Position numbers and translations under genes: made by a program. A DNA stretch of 64,000 nucleotides, taken from the NCBI GenBank assembly GCA_964615935.1, contig CAZTTG010000023.1:12316-76315 (forward strand), given 5' to 3'. Origin of the DNA: CAZTTG01 sp964615935 (lineage in GTDB: Bacteria; Planctomycetota; UBA1135; GCA-002686595). Positions 50,649 to 58,660 of this stretch are shown here, one piece after another. How positions within the stretch are numbered: the first letter of the stretch is position 1; every line of letters begins with the position of its first letter. The notes beneath the pieces were generated by a model. The model searched no databases. It saw only the letters and a list, made by a program, of their open reading frames with translations, and was not told the DNA's origin.

Positions 50649-52409
50649 GTGCTCAGCTCTCCGTCACGAGCCGCGCTGGCGCTGATCGCCATCGCCCTGT
50701 CTCTCTCCGCCGCCACCTCCGACGCCCGCACCCTCGAGGAGTTCAAGGAGTACGTCGCCGGGCGGATGCCCGACCTCGACGAAGCGCAGCTCGACGCCGT
50801 GGCCCAACGGGTCGACGCCAACGGCGACGGGAGGATCAGCGACGCGGAGTTCGGGCGGCGGATGGCGGCGATCCAGCAGGTGATGGCCGGCGCCGAGGCC
50901 GATCCCGAGCCCGCCGAATCCGGATCGCCCGACTACCTCGACGGCGAGCCGCTGATCCTCCCCGCGCTGACCCGGCCGGCCCGCGCGAGCGTGCTGCTGA
51001 TCACCGCCGACGAGCTCGCCGAGGCCTGGCTGCCGTTCGCCGAGTGGAAGACTCGCACCGGCAAACCCACCAGGATCATCACCGTGCGGCAGATCGCCCG
51101 CGAGTACGATGCGGACGGCATCCAGGAGAAGATCCGGCGGTGCGTGCGCGAGCACATCGAGACTCGAGGCACGAGCTGGGTCCTCCTCGGCGGCGACTGC
51201 ACCCCCGGCACCAGCGGCCTGGTCCCCGGCGGGCACACCACCGTGCACGCGCAGGAACCCGACGGCATCCCGACCGACATCGTCTACCTGAGCAAGACCA
51301 ACTGGGACGCCGACGGTGACGGGATCCGCGGCGAGTGGGGGGACGACCGCGAGGCCATCTCCTACCCGAACGGAGCGGTGGGGCTCGGGCGCGTCCCGGC
51401 GCGTACCGCCGCCGACGTGGCGGCCTTCACCCAGAAGGTGATCGCGTACGAGTCGCAGTACCCCGACGACGAGTTCGCCACGCGCATGGTCTACACCTGC
51501 ACCGACAGCCCCGCCTACCCGAAGGTGCGCCGGAGCTGGGACGGCTACGTCTCGAAAGTCTGGTCCACCGGCAGCGTGGAGCGCTTCTTCACCGACGAGA
51601 CACCCTGGGACGAGGAGAATGAGCCGGGCAGCTACGCGCTCAGCGCCGACCACCTCGTCGAGCTGATCAACGGCGCGACGACCGGGAAGCTGCACATACA
51701 TGGCCACGGGCACCTCTCGCGGTGGCTGCTGGAAGGCTCGCACTTCAGCGCGGAGCACGTTGAGCGGCTCGAGAACGAGGGCGCCTACCCGCTGATCACC
51801 ACCGTCTCCTGCAATACCGGCGAGTACGACTCCGAGGCGGACCCCTCGATCGTCGAAGCGATGATCCGCCAGTCGAAGGGAGGCTCGGTCGCCATCGTGG
51901 CGCCGATCCGCTCCGGCAAGGCACACTTCCACGACCCGTCGGACTTCGCGCTGATGGTCAGTGAAGGCAAGCTCGACGGCACGACGATGACCATGACGCG
52001 CTATTGGAGGTACGGCCTTGAGCTCGGCGTGACCACGGGGCAGGCGTTCACCCGGGCGCTGCACGAGATGGCGGGTGACGCGAAGAAGACCTCCAACTTC
52101 CACCTGTGCCTCTGCGAGCTGAATCTCCTCGGTGATCCGACGCTCGACTTCCGCGCGCAGGCGCCGCGTGCGGCGAAGCTCGCGGTTCCGCCCGCCGTGG
52201 CCGTGGGGCGCCGGACGATCGAGGTCGTCACCGACGCCCCCGGCGCAGAGGTGTGCCTGTGGAAGGGGCTGGAGCTCTACGCGGTCAGCCCCACCGGCGA
52301 CGACGGCCGGGCGAGCCTCGAGGTCGAGGCGAGGACACCGGGCGTGATCCTGGTCACGCTCTCCGGCGCCGGGCTGAACACCGTGTCCTCCAGCATCGAG
52401 GTCGAGTGA
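50649..52409 (+). CDS. Exported C25-family (gingipain-like) cysteine peptidase with EF-hand
   Basis: This 586-residue protein has a signal peptide (about 1-26), a canonical EF-hand loop DANGDGRISDAEF (56-68), and a caspase/gingipain-like domain. The family's catalytic pair is visible as His353 in HIHGHGHLSRW and Cys388 in TTVSCNTGEYD, 35 residues apart as in gingipains. A C-terminal Ig-like beta domain (about 500-586) ends the chain. It would cleave proteins outside the cytoplasm; the EF-hand suggests calcium dependence. The start is a GTG at 50649, with 216 bp of intergenic DNA before it. Base composition looks slightly less GC-extreme than in the neighbours, and the gene is bracketed by direct repeats, both consistent with insertion. 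Confidence 0.85.
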   Translation: MLSSPSRAALALIAIALSLSAATSDARTLEEFKEYVAGRMPDLDEAQLDAVAQRVDANGDGRISDAEFGRRMAAIQQVMAGAEADPEPAESGSPDYLDGEPLILPALTRPARASVLLITADELAEAWLPFAEWKTRTGKPTRIITVRQIAREYDADGIQEKIRRCVREHIETRGTSWVLLGGDCTPGTSGLVPGGHTTVHAQEPDGIPTDIVYLSKTNWDADGDGIRGEWGDDREAISYPNGAVGLGRVPARTAADVAAFTQKVIAYESQYPDDEFATRMVYTCTDSPAYPKVRRSWDGYVSKVWSTGSVERFFTDETPWDEENEPGSYALSADHLVELINGATTGKLHIHGHGHLSRWLLEGSHFSAEHVERLENEGAYPLITTVSCNTGEYDSEADPSIVEAMIRQSKGGSVAIVAPIRSGKAHFHDPSDFALMVSEGKLDGTTMTMTRYWRYGLELGVTTGQAFTRALHEMAGDAKKTSNFHLCLCELNLLGDPTLDFRAQAPRAAKLAVPPAVAVGRRTIEVVTDAPGAEVCLWKGLELYAVSPTGDDGRASLEVEARTPGVILVTLSGAGLNTVSSSIEVE

Positions 52410-52427
52410 GGACCGCAGATGCACCAC

Positions 52428-52454
52428 TGGAGGCCGCCCCACCGGTGACCCGCC
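52428..52454. repeat. 27-bp direct repeat, right copy, after the peptidase gene
   Basis: This copy lies 18 bp after the stop of the C25 peptidase gene, in non-coding DNA. Read in frame it would encode WRPPHR and a stop, against WRPPGR and a stop in the left copy, so it looks like a vestigial 3' end of a BNR-4-type gene. Confidence 0.7.
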
Positions 52455-52463
52455 CGGACGGTC

Positions 52464-53570
52464 TCAGTCCTGCAGCACACCTTCCGGAGGGTCGGATCGC
52501 ATGAGCGCGGGGAGCTCGACGGTGCTCGTCAGCTCGACGCGCCGGCCGCTCCTCGAGGAGTCGTAGACGGCCTCCATCGCGTCGAGCACGTGAAGGGCCA
52601 GCTCCCCGCTGGCGCGCTGCGGCCGGCCGGAGCGCAGGGCGCAGGCCATGTCCGCCAGGCCCAGGCCGCGGGAGTTCTCCTCGTAGGGGAAGGCCAGCGA
52701 AACGTCCCGCCACGCCTCGCGCTCGGGCTCGAAGAGGCGCACGGGTCCGCCGAAGGTGTTGGGATCGGGCGCGGCCAGGCTGCCCCGGCTCCCGTGGATC
52801 TCGAGGTGCGGCAGGCCGTGGGCCCAGACGTCGAAGCTGCAGATCAGGGTCGCCACGGCTCCGCCGGCGAAGTCCAGGGTGGCGGCCGCGTGGGTGGGGG
52901 TGCTCACCGGGAGGCGGCGGCCGGCGAAGGGGCCGCGCGCCACCGAGCGCTCGGCCGCGGCCATGGCGGCGGAGCCCGACACGCGGCGGATCGGACCGAG
53001 GGCGGCGACCAGCGCCGTGAGGTAGTAGGGCCCCATGTCGAGCAGCGGGCCCCCGCCCGGCCGGTAGTGGAAGCCCGGGTCGGGGTGCCAGTGCTCGTGC
53101 CCGTGGCAGGCCATGAAGGCGGTGGCTGCGGCCGGCTCGCCGATGGCGCCGTCCCGCACCAGGCCGATGGCGGTCTGGAGTCCGGCTCCCATGAACGTGT
53201 CGGGCGCGCAGCCCACGCGCAGACCGCGCTCGCGCGCGAGCTCGAGGAGGCGGGCGGCAGCCTCGCGCTCGGTGGCCAGCGGCTTCTCCCCGTAGAGGTG
53301 CTTGCCGGCCTCCAGGGCCGCCCGGCCGATGGCCGCGTGGGCGTCGGGAGGGGTGAGGTTCAGGACGATCTCCACCCGCGGATCGGCGAGGAGCGCGTCG
53401 AGGTCGGCGGCGACCTCCAGGTCGTGCTCGCGGGCCTGCGACACGGCCCGCTCGCGGACCAGGTCGCAGCAGGCGACGCCCGCCAGCGCCTCGAAGCGCC
53501 GCAGGCTCTCGAGGTAGATCCCGCTGATGTCGCCGCAGCCGACGACGCCGATGCCCACGGGCTTCTTCAT
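52464..53570 (-). CDS. Gfo/Idh/MocA family oxidoreductase
   Basis: This 368-residue NAD(P)-dependent enzyme has the N-terminal Rossmann motif IGVVGCGDISGIYLESL, the conserved EKP in LYGEKPLAT (about residue 95), and the C-terminal alpha/beta domain with GGGPLLDMGPYYL, where the DxGxY/H-type pattern lies in the substrate pocket. Family members oxidise or reduce sugars, inositols and their derivatives. Its operon partners are a ThuA-like gene and a fucosidase-type fusion, so it probably processes a deoxy or keto sugar released by the latter. GAGGAGG lies upstream of the ATG. It is the last gene of the three-gene minus-strand operon; the peptidase gene converges on it. Confidence 0.92.
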   Translation of the reverse strand: MKKPVGIGVVGCGDISGIYLESLRRFEALAGVACCDLVRERAVSQAREHDLEVAADLDALLADPRVEIVLNLTPPDAHAAIGRAALEAGKHLYGEKPLATEREAAARLLELARERGLRVGCAPDTFMGAGLQTAIGLVRDGAIGEPAAATAFMACHGHEHWHPDPGFHYRPGGGPLLDMGPYYLTALVAALGPIRRVSGSAAMAAAERSVARGPFAGRRLPVSTPTHAAATLDFAGGAVATLICSFDVWAHGLPHLEIHGSRGSLAAPDPNTFGGPVRLFEPEREAWRDVSLAFPYEENSRGLGLADMACALRSGRPQRASGELALHVLDAMEAVYDSSRSGRRVELTSTVELPALMRSDPPEGVLQD

Positions 53571-53580
53571 GCTCGCCTCC

Positions 53581-54243
53581 TCATCGGGCGGCCCAGACCA
53601 GGCCGCGCTCGGCGATCACGCGCGCCTGCGGCACCTCGAAGTCCCGGTCGGTGTGCCCCCAGGCGGCGACGAAGACGCGGCCCTCGCCCCAGGTCCGGGT
53701 CCAGGCGTAGGGCGAGACCGTGCCCGCGCGGTAGCGGGTGGCGTCGCCGTGCTCTCCCGTGAAGGTCGTGGTGGCCAGCACGCAGTTGGAGGGGTCGACG
53801 TGGCAGAGATACTGCTCGGTGTCGGCGAGCTCGAAGTCCCCGATGCCGCGCGTGATGGGGTGCTCGCGGTCCGCGATATCGACCCGGTAGGAGGGCACGC
53901 AGTCGCCCGGGTGTCCCACGAACTGCCCGCCGGTCATCCACTGGTAGTCGGAGCTCTCCCGGAAGGAGTCGATGATCCCCCCGTGCCAGCCGGCGAAGCC
54001 CACCCCGCCGGCCACGGCGTCGAGGAGCCCCCGCTCCTGCTCCGGCTCGAGCCGGCCCAGGGTCCAGCACTGGACGATCAGGCCGAGGTCCTCCATGGCC
54101 GCCAGCTCGCGGTAGGCGTCCAGGGTGTCGGACACGGTCACGGTCCATCCGCGCGCCTCGAGGTGGGGGACGAAGACCCGGACCGCCTCCAGGGGGGTGT
54201 GGCCTTCCCAGCCGCCCCAGACCACGAGTGCTCGCGTGCTCAT
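53581..54243 (-). CDS. ThuA-like domain protein
   Basis: This 220-residue protein is a class I glutamine-amidotransferase-like fold of the ThuA (trehalose utilisation) type. Motifs include ALVVWGGWEGHTP at the N-terminus, GFAGWHGGIIDSFRESSDYQWMTGGQFVGHPG (about 80-110), DREHPITRGI and GEGRVFVAAWGHTD. ThuA homologues are common in planctomycete sugar-catabolism loci, next to Gfo/Idh/MocA genes exactly as here; the Rhizobium protein acts in disaccharide use, probably with the partner oxidoreductase. The ATG at 54243 follows GGAGGTGA by a few bases. The gene is 10 bp from the oxidoreductase gene and 13 bp from the large fusion gene. Confidence 0.88.
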   Translation of the reverse strand: MSTRALVVWGGWEGHTPLEAVRVFVPHLEARGWTVTVSDTLDAYRELAAMEDLGLIVQCWTLGRLEPEQERGLLDAVAGGVGFAGWHGGIIDSFRESSDYQWMTGGQFVGHPGDCVPSYRVDIADREHPITRGIGDFELADTEQYLCHVDPSNCVLATTTFTGEHGDATRYRAGTVSPYAWTRTWGEGRVFVAAWGHTDRDFEVPQARVIAERGLVWAAR

Positions 54244-54256
54244 TCGCTCACCTCCA

Positions 54257-57200
54257 TCATCGCCTCGAACCGCGCAGGACCTGCCCGGCCTTCATCTCGA
54301 CCTCCAGAAGACCGCCCTCCAGCCTGTGGACCGGCAGGCTCCACTCGACATCGGCGCCGGCGAAGGGGTCCCGCAGGCGCAGGGTGGCCGGCGCCGAGGC
54401 GCGCACGTCCACCCACCGGGTGAGGGCGCCGCTGCGCTCGGCCGAGACGCGGAAGCCGCCCTCGGCGCGCAGATCCCGGAAGGAGACGTCCCTCCACTCC
54501 GCACTCACCGCCGGGAAGACGCGCACGACGCCGCCCCAGCTCTGCAGCAGCATCTCGTGCACCGCCTCCATGGCCAGGAAGTTGCCCTCCAGGGTGAAGG
54601 GGCGGTAGCGGAAGTTGGAGAGGCCCTCGCCGGTCTGGTCGCCGTTCAGGTGGAAGCCGTTGCGGCTGATGAACGCGCGCTCGTACTTGCGCAGGTGATC
54701 CAGCGCCTTCTCCGCCTGGCCCGCGCGGGCCAGCATGCAGGCCATCCAGGAGAAGCTGTAGCCGGTCCACAGGGAGGTGCCCTTCTCCTCGATCTGCGCC
54801 AGGGTCCGCCTCACCACCTCGCGCTCCTCGTCCGTGCCCTCGACGGAGAGCAGGCCCAGCGGGTGGATCGCCATGGTGTGCGAGAAGTGGCGGTGCGAGA
54901 CGTGGTAGGGCTGCCCTTTGCAGAAGGTCAGGGTGCCGAGGTCGGGATCCACGTCGAGCGGGTCGAGGCGCTCCAGGAGTCCCCGCCAGCGGGCAGCGGC
55001 CTCCTCGTCAGGGAGCTCCAGCGCCATCTCCTCCAGCGCGGCGAGGAGCCAGCGCAGGAGCGCCAGGTCGTAGTTGGAGTTGGGCTCCAGGAAGGCCTCC
55101 AGTCGGTTGTCGAAGATCTCGGGCGAGCTGGAGAGGGGCAGCTTCAGCATCCCGCTCTCGTCCGGCTCGCAGAGCTCGACCAGGGCCTCGGCGATCTCCG
55201 CGCAGAAGGGGTAGGCGCGCTCGGCCAGGAACTCCCGGTCGCGGGTGTAGCGCCAGTGCAGGTGGAAGGACTGCGCCACCCAGGCCCCGTTGGTGGGGGA
55301 GAGGGAGTACATCCCCCAGCCGCCCAGGGGCCGGCCGTCGAGGGCCGAGACCCCCGGAATCACCGCGCCGCCGACCCCGTAGAATCCGCGCGCGAACTCG
55401 CGATAGCGCGGCAGCAGGTCCCAGTTGAAGTCCAGGAAGCTGCGCCCCTGCTCCATCAGGCCCGCCGCGTGGTAGGCCAGGTAGGTCATCTGGGTGTTGA
55501 GGTCGTGGTGGTAGTCGCCCTTCCACGGCGGCAGGTTGCCCTCGTCCGCGGTCCACACCCCCTGCAGCGGGATGGGCGGCGAGCCCGGGCGCGAGGCCGC
55601 GCCGTAGAAGGACTTCACCAGGTCGTAGTGGGCCTGGATCGCCGTCTCGGGGAGGCGCACGTCGGAGGTGCTCCAGAAGTCGCGCCACCAGGCCAGGTGC
55701 TCGTCGAGGAGCGCCTCGTAGCCGCGGTCCAGGGCCTCCTGGACGATCGCGCGGCCGCGATCGAGGGGGTCGCCGCCCTGGCCGTTCGAGCAGAAGGCGA
55801 TGGCGAAGGTGGTCCAGTACCCCTCGCGTCGCGAGCGAACCACCACGGCGTATTCGAGCCCCAGCGCGGCCTCCTGGACCAGCGTCCATTCACCGGCCGA
55901 GCTCTCGATGCGCGGCGGCTCGTAGCCGAGCCTCTCGACCGCGGTGTTCCCGATCAGCGCGATCTCCGGCTCGGGTCCCTCGACGCGGAGCATGGCCACC
56001 GGCTCGGTGGCGCTGAAGAAGGCGCGCACACCCGGATCCACGGAGGCCTCGGCGCGGGCGAGGTCGAGCTTGAATTCGCGCGCCTCGCGGCCCGGACCCA
56101 GCTCCAGCTCGAGCCGCGCGCCCGGCAGCTTGGTGGGGTAGGGGATCCGGTTGTAGGGGTGGTCGAAGAGCTCCTGCATGCGCGCCTGCTCCCCCTCGGC
56201 CTTCAGGCGCTTCATGGTCTCGTAGCACCACTCCTCGCTCTCGACGACCTCGGGCCGGCGCAGGTCCCACAGGTCGCCGCGGTCGAGGGAGAGGCGGATC
56301 CGGCGCCCCTCGCCCCACAGCAGGCCGCCGGTCGCTCCGTTGCCGATCGGCAGGGCCTCGTCCCAGCGCTCGATGGGGGCTTCGAGCAAGAGGGGGGAGG
56401 GCGATGGTATCCGGGCCTGGCCGGCTTCCTTCCGCAAGCCGAATGCGGCGATGGGAATCGGCCGGAAGGTCGGGACATCGGGCACTGTCAGCTCGCGATG
56501 CGGGGGACCGGCCCAGGGGCTCGGCGGATCCAGGAAGACTTCGAAGAACCCGGGTCCGCGGTCGAGCTCCGGGTTGCCGCCCACCTCCACGGTCTCTGGA
56601 TCGGCCACGTGCCCGAAGGGGGTCCCGAAGAAGACATTGCCCACGACCCGGCTCCCGACGGGCATTCCGAAGTCGTCGGTCAGGGTCGCCTGCAGCTCGG
56701 GGAAGCGCGTGGACCACGGCGGCTCACCGATGGGAACCGCCCTCAGTCTCCGGTGCAGCGTGGAGGTCTCGGGATCCTCGATGTGCTCCGCCATCCAGCC
56801 CACTCCACGGCTGTCGAAGCGCAGACCCAGGGAACAGTCCACGAAGGCGTTGCCTCGGATCTCGAGGTGGCGGCCGCCGCCGATCAACATGCCCAGGTTG
56901 CAGCGGTACAGGATGTTCCCCTCGACCCGGATCCCGCTGGCCATGTCGTCGAGGTAGATGGCGTTCTGCCAGCGGTCCTCGCTTCCCGGCAGGTCGTGGA
57001 TGAAGTTGTGCCGGATGAGGTTCCCGTGCGTCGTCCAGTCGCGGCCAGTGTAGATCGCTCCGCAGTCCCCGGTCTCCAGCAGGACGTCGTGGATCTCGTT
57101 GCGCTCGATGAGGTGGTCGTTGCCCGAGAAGAGGATCGCCCCGTGGGGCGCGTCGTGCAGGAGGTTGCCGCGCACGAGGTGCCCCACACCCGAGATCGAG

Positions 57201-58537
57201 ATGCCCGGGTGATAGGTGCGGTGGATCCGGCCGAAGCGCGTGATCTCGCATCCGATGACCTGGTGACCGCCCGCTTCCAGCGTGCGCCGGTCGCCTCCGG
57301 AGAGCGCGATCCCGGTGCCACCGATGTCGCTGAGCTCGCAGTCACGGACGGCATGCCCCGCGCCGCTCACGGAGATGCCGGTCGTGCCCGTACGGCTGAT
57401 GTGGCAGGAGTGCACCGTGCATCCCTCCCCTCCCTCGATGCGGATGGCCTCGCCCCGCGTATCGGAGAGCTGGAGGTAGTCGATGACCACGTAGCGACAG
57501 CCCTTCAGGTGGATCAGCGGCTCGGCCAGGGTGGTGATGGAGAGCTCCGCGTCGGAGCTCCCCCTGGGAGGCCACAGGTAGAGCTTCTTCGCCTTGCGAT
57601 CGATGGTGTATTCACCCGGCGAGTCCAGCTCCTCCAGGAGACCGGTGACGTAGAAGCGCCCTCCCGCCCTCAGGCCGTAGCGGTGGGGGAGGCCGAGGCG
57701 GACCGTCCCCGCGTCGGGATCGACCTCCGCCACCGGGAGGAGCTCCTCGGCCCAGTCGAAGTGCCAGTAGCCGAGCATCCACATCCCCTCGGCCGAGGCC
57801 CAGCGCTCGAGGCGCTCGTCGTCGAAGCGGAATGCCCCGCCGCGCGGCGGGTCCGTCTCCCGGTCCTCCTCGGCCACGTCCGGCTCGCGATCGCGGGGCC
57901 GGGTGCCGGGATCGATCACCTCCTCGTAGCTCGCGAAGCCCCTGTTCGGCCAGCGCGCCGGAGTCAGGACGCGACCGTCCCACGTTACCTCGCCGGCGGG
58001 CGGAACGGTCGGCACGCCCATGCCGCGATGCTGCACCTCGCCCGGATCGTCGATGCCGAGGGCAGCGAGGTCCACCACGCGCACGGCCGCGCGCGCGGCG
58101 TCGCTGGGCAGTCGAGCCGCCACCTCCTCGCTGACGAGCGGCGCGAGCGCCTCCGAGGGTATGCGCCCGCTGCCGGCCAGGCTGGAGGCATACACGCCGA
58201 GCGGCGACGAGCCGCCGAGGGGTCCATAAAAGAAGGTGCCCCGGATCACCGTCGGTGCGCCCGGGACGCCGCTCAACTCCTCGTCGAGGACCAGCGACTC
58301 CTCGAGACGGTTGGTACCCAACCAGAGGTGGACCACGACCTCGACGGGCTCGCGGCCCTCCTCCCGCTCGAGGAGACGGTGGCGACGTACCGCCTCCAGG
58401 GCGACGGCCGGCGTGGCGAAGGGCTTCTCGGAGCTTCCATCGCCGGTGGCGTCGTCGCCGTAGGGAGGCGGGAAGACATTGAACACCTGCCCCTGGGCGA
58501 GCAGGGCCAGCGCGAGGGTGGCGGTGAGGTGGGCCAT
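54257..58537 (-). CDS. Secreted bimodular glycoside hydrolase: beta-helix (GH141-like) fused to GH95
   Basis: This 1426-residue protein starts with a signal peptide at an ATG at 58537. Residues about 25-660 form a right-handed beta-helix protein with YTIDRKAKKLYLWPP and repeats such as GTTGISVSGAGHAVRDCELSD, resembling GH141-type enzymes. Residues about 715-1426 are a GH95-type (alpha/alpha)6 hydrolase with EALPIGNGATGGLLWGEGRR, HHDLNTQM (1010-1017), SHRHFSHTMAIHP and WTGYSFSWMACMLARAG. Known GH141 and GH95 enzymes include alpha-L-fucosidases, and GH95 also alpha-L-galactosidases. In the Asn-x-Asn pair that helps catalysis in the founding GH95 enzyme, the first Asn appears as Asp1012 here. 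One frame runs through both modules. It heads an operon with the ThuA-like and oxidoreductase genes. Confidence 0.85.
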   Translation of the reverse strand: MAHLTATLALALLAQGQVFNVFPPPYGDDATGDGSSEKPFATPAVALEAVRRHRLLEREEGREPVEVVVHLWLGTNRLEESLVLDEELSGVPGAPTVIRGTFFYGPLGGSSPLGVYASSLAGSGRIPSEALAPLVSEEVAARLPSDAARAAVRVVDLAALGIDDPGEVQHRGMGVPTVPPAGEVTWDGRVLTPARWPNRGFASYEEVIDPGTRPRDREPDVAEEDRETDPPRGGAFRFDDERLERWASAEGMWMLGYWHFDWAEELLPVAEVDPDAGTVRLGLPHRYGLRAGGRFYVTGLLEELDSPGEYTIDRKAKKLYLWPPRGSSDAELSITTLAEPLIHLKGCRYVVIDYLQLSDTRGEAIRIEGGEGCTVHSCHISRTGTTGISVSGAGHAVRDCELSDIGGTGIALSGGDRRTLEAGGHQVIGCEITRFGRIHRTYHPGISISGVGHLVRGNLLHDAPHGAILFSGNDHLIERNEIHDVLLETGDCGAIYTGRDWTTHGNLIRHNFIHDLPGSEDRWQNAIYLDDMASGIRVEGNILYRCNLGMLIGGGRHLEIRGNAFVDCSLGLRFDSRGVGWMAEHIEDPETSTLHRRLRAVPIGEPPWSTRFPELQATLTDDFGMPVGSRVVGNVFFGTPFGHVADPETVEVGGNPELDRGPGFFEVFLDPPSPWAGPPHRELTVPDVPTFRPIPIAAFGLRKEAGQARIPSPSPLLLEAPIERWDEALPIGNGATGGLLWGEGRRIRLSLDRGDLWDLRRPEVVESEEWCYETMKRLKAEGEQARMQELFDHPYNRIPYPTKLPGARLELELGPGREAREFKLDLARAEASVDPGVRAFFSATEPVAMLRVEGPEPEIALIGNTAVERLGYEPPRIESSAGEWTLVQEAALGLEYAVVVRSRREGYWTTFAIAFCSNGQGGDPLDRGRAIVQEALDRGYEALLDEHLAWWRDFWSTSDVRLPETAIQAHYDLVKSFYGAASRPGSPPIPLQGVWTADEGNLPPWKGDYHHDLNTQMTYLAYHAAGLMEQGRSFLDFNWDLLPRYREFARGFYGVGGAVIPGVSALDGRPLGGWGMYSLSPTNGAWVAQSFHLHWRYTRDREFLAERAYPFCAEIAEALVELCEPDESGMLKLPLSSSPEIFDNRLEAFLEPNSNYDLALLRWLLAALEEMALELPDEEAAARWRGLLERLDPLDVDPDLGTLTFCKGQPYHVSHRHFSHTMAIHPLGLLSVEGTDEEREVVRRTLAQIEEKGTSLWTGYSFSWMACMLARAGQAEKALDHLRKYERAFISRNGFHLNGDQTGEGLSNFRYRPFTLEGNFLAMEAVHEMLLQSWGGVVRVFPAVSAEWRDVSFRDLRAEGGFRVSAERSGALTRWVDVRASAPATLRLRDPFAGADVEWSLPVHRLEGGLLEVEMKAGQVLRGSRR

Positions 58538-58660
58538 GGCCGATCCGGGACGGGGTGGAGGGGAGGGGCTTCCGCCGATCACCATAGCGATTCTCCCCCG
58601 GGCCCGAAATCGCCCCGGCCCCGGGGCCCCACCCGCGGGAGTTGCTACCTTGGGCGCCGC

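Noticed and set aside
17563..58537. SusC/SusD-type TonB-dependent uptake genes
   Set aside because: No TonB-box receptor, plug domain or SusD-like lipoprotein was found in any frame.
54125..58660. A 4.5-kb upstream extension of the frame of the first GT4 gene
   Set aside because: It is antisense to the beta-helix/GH95 gene; the GT4 N-terminal motif starts at 58661.
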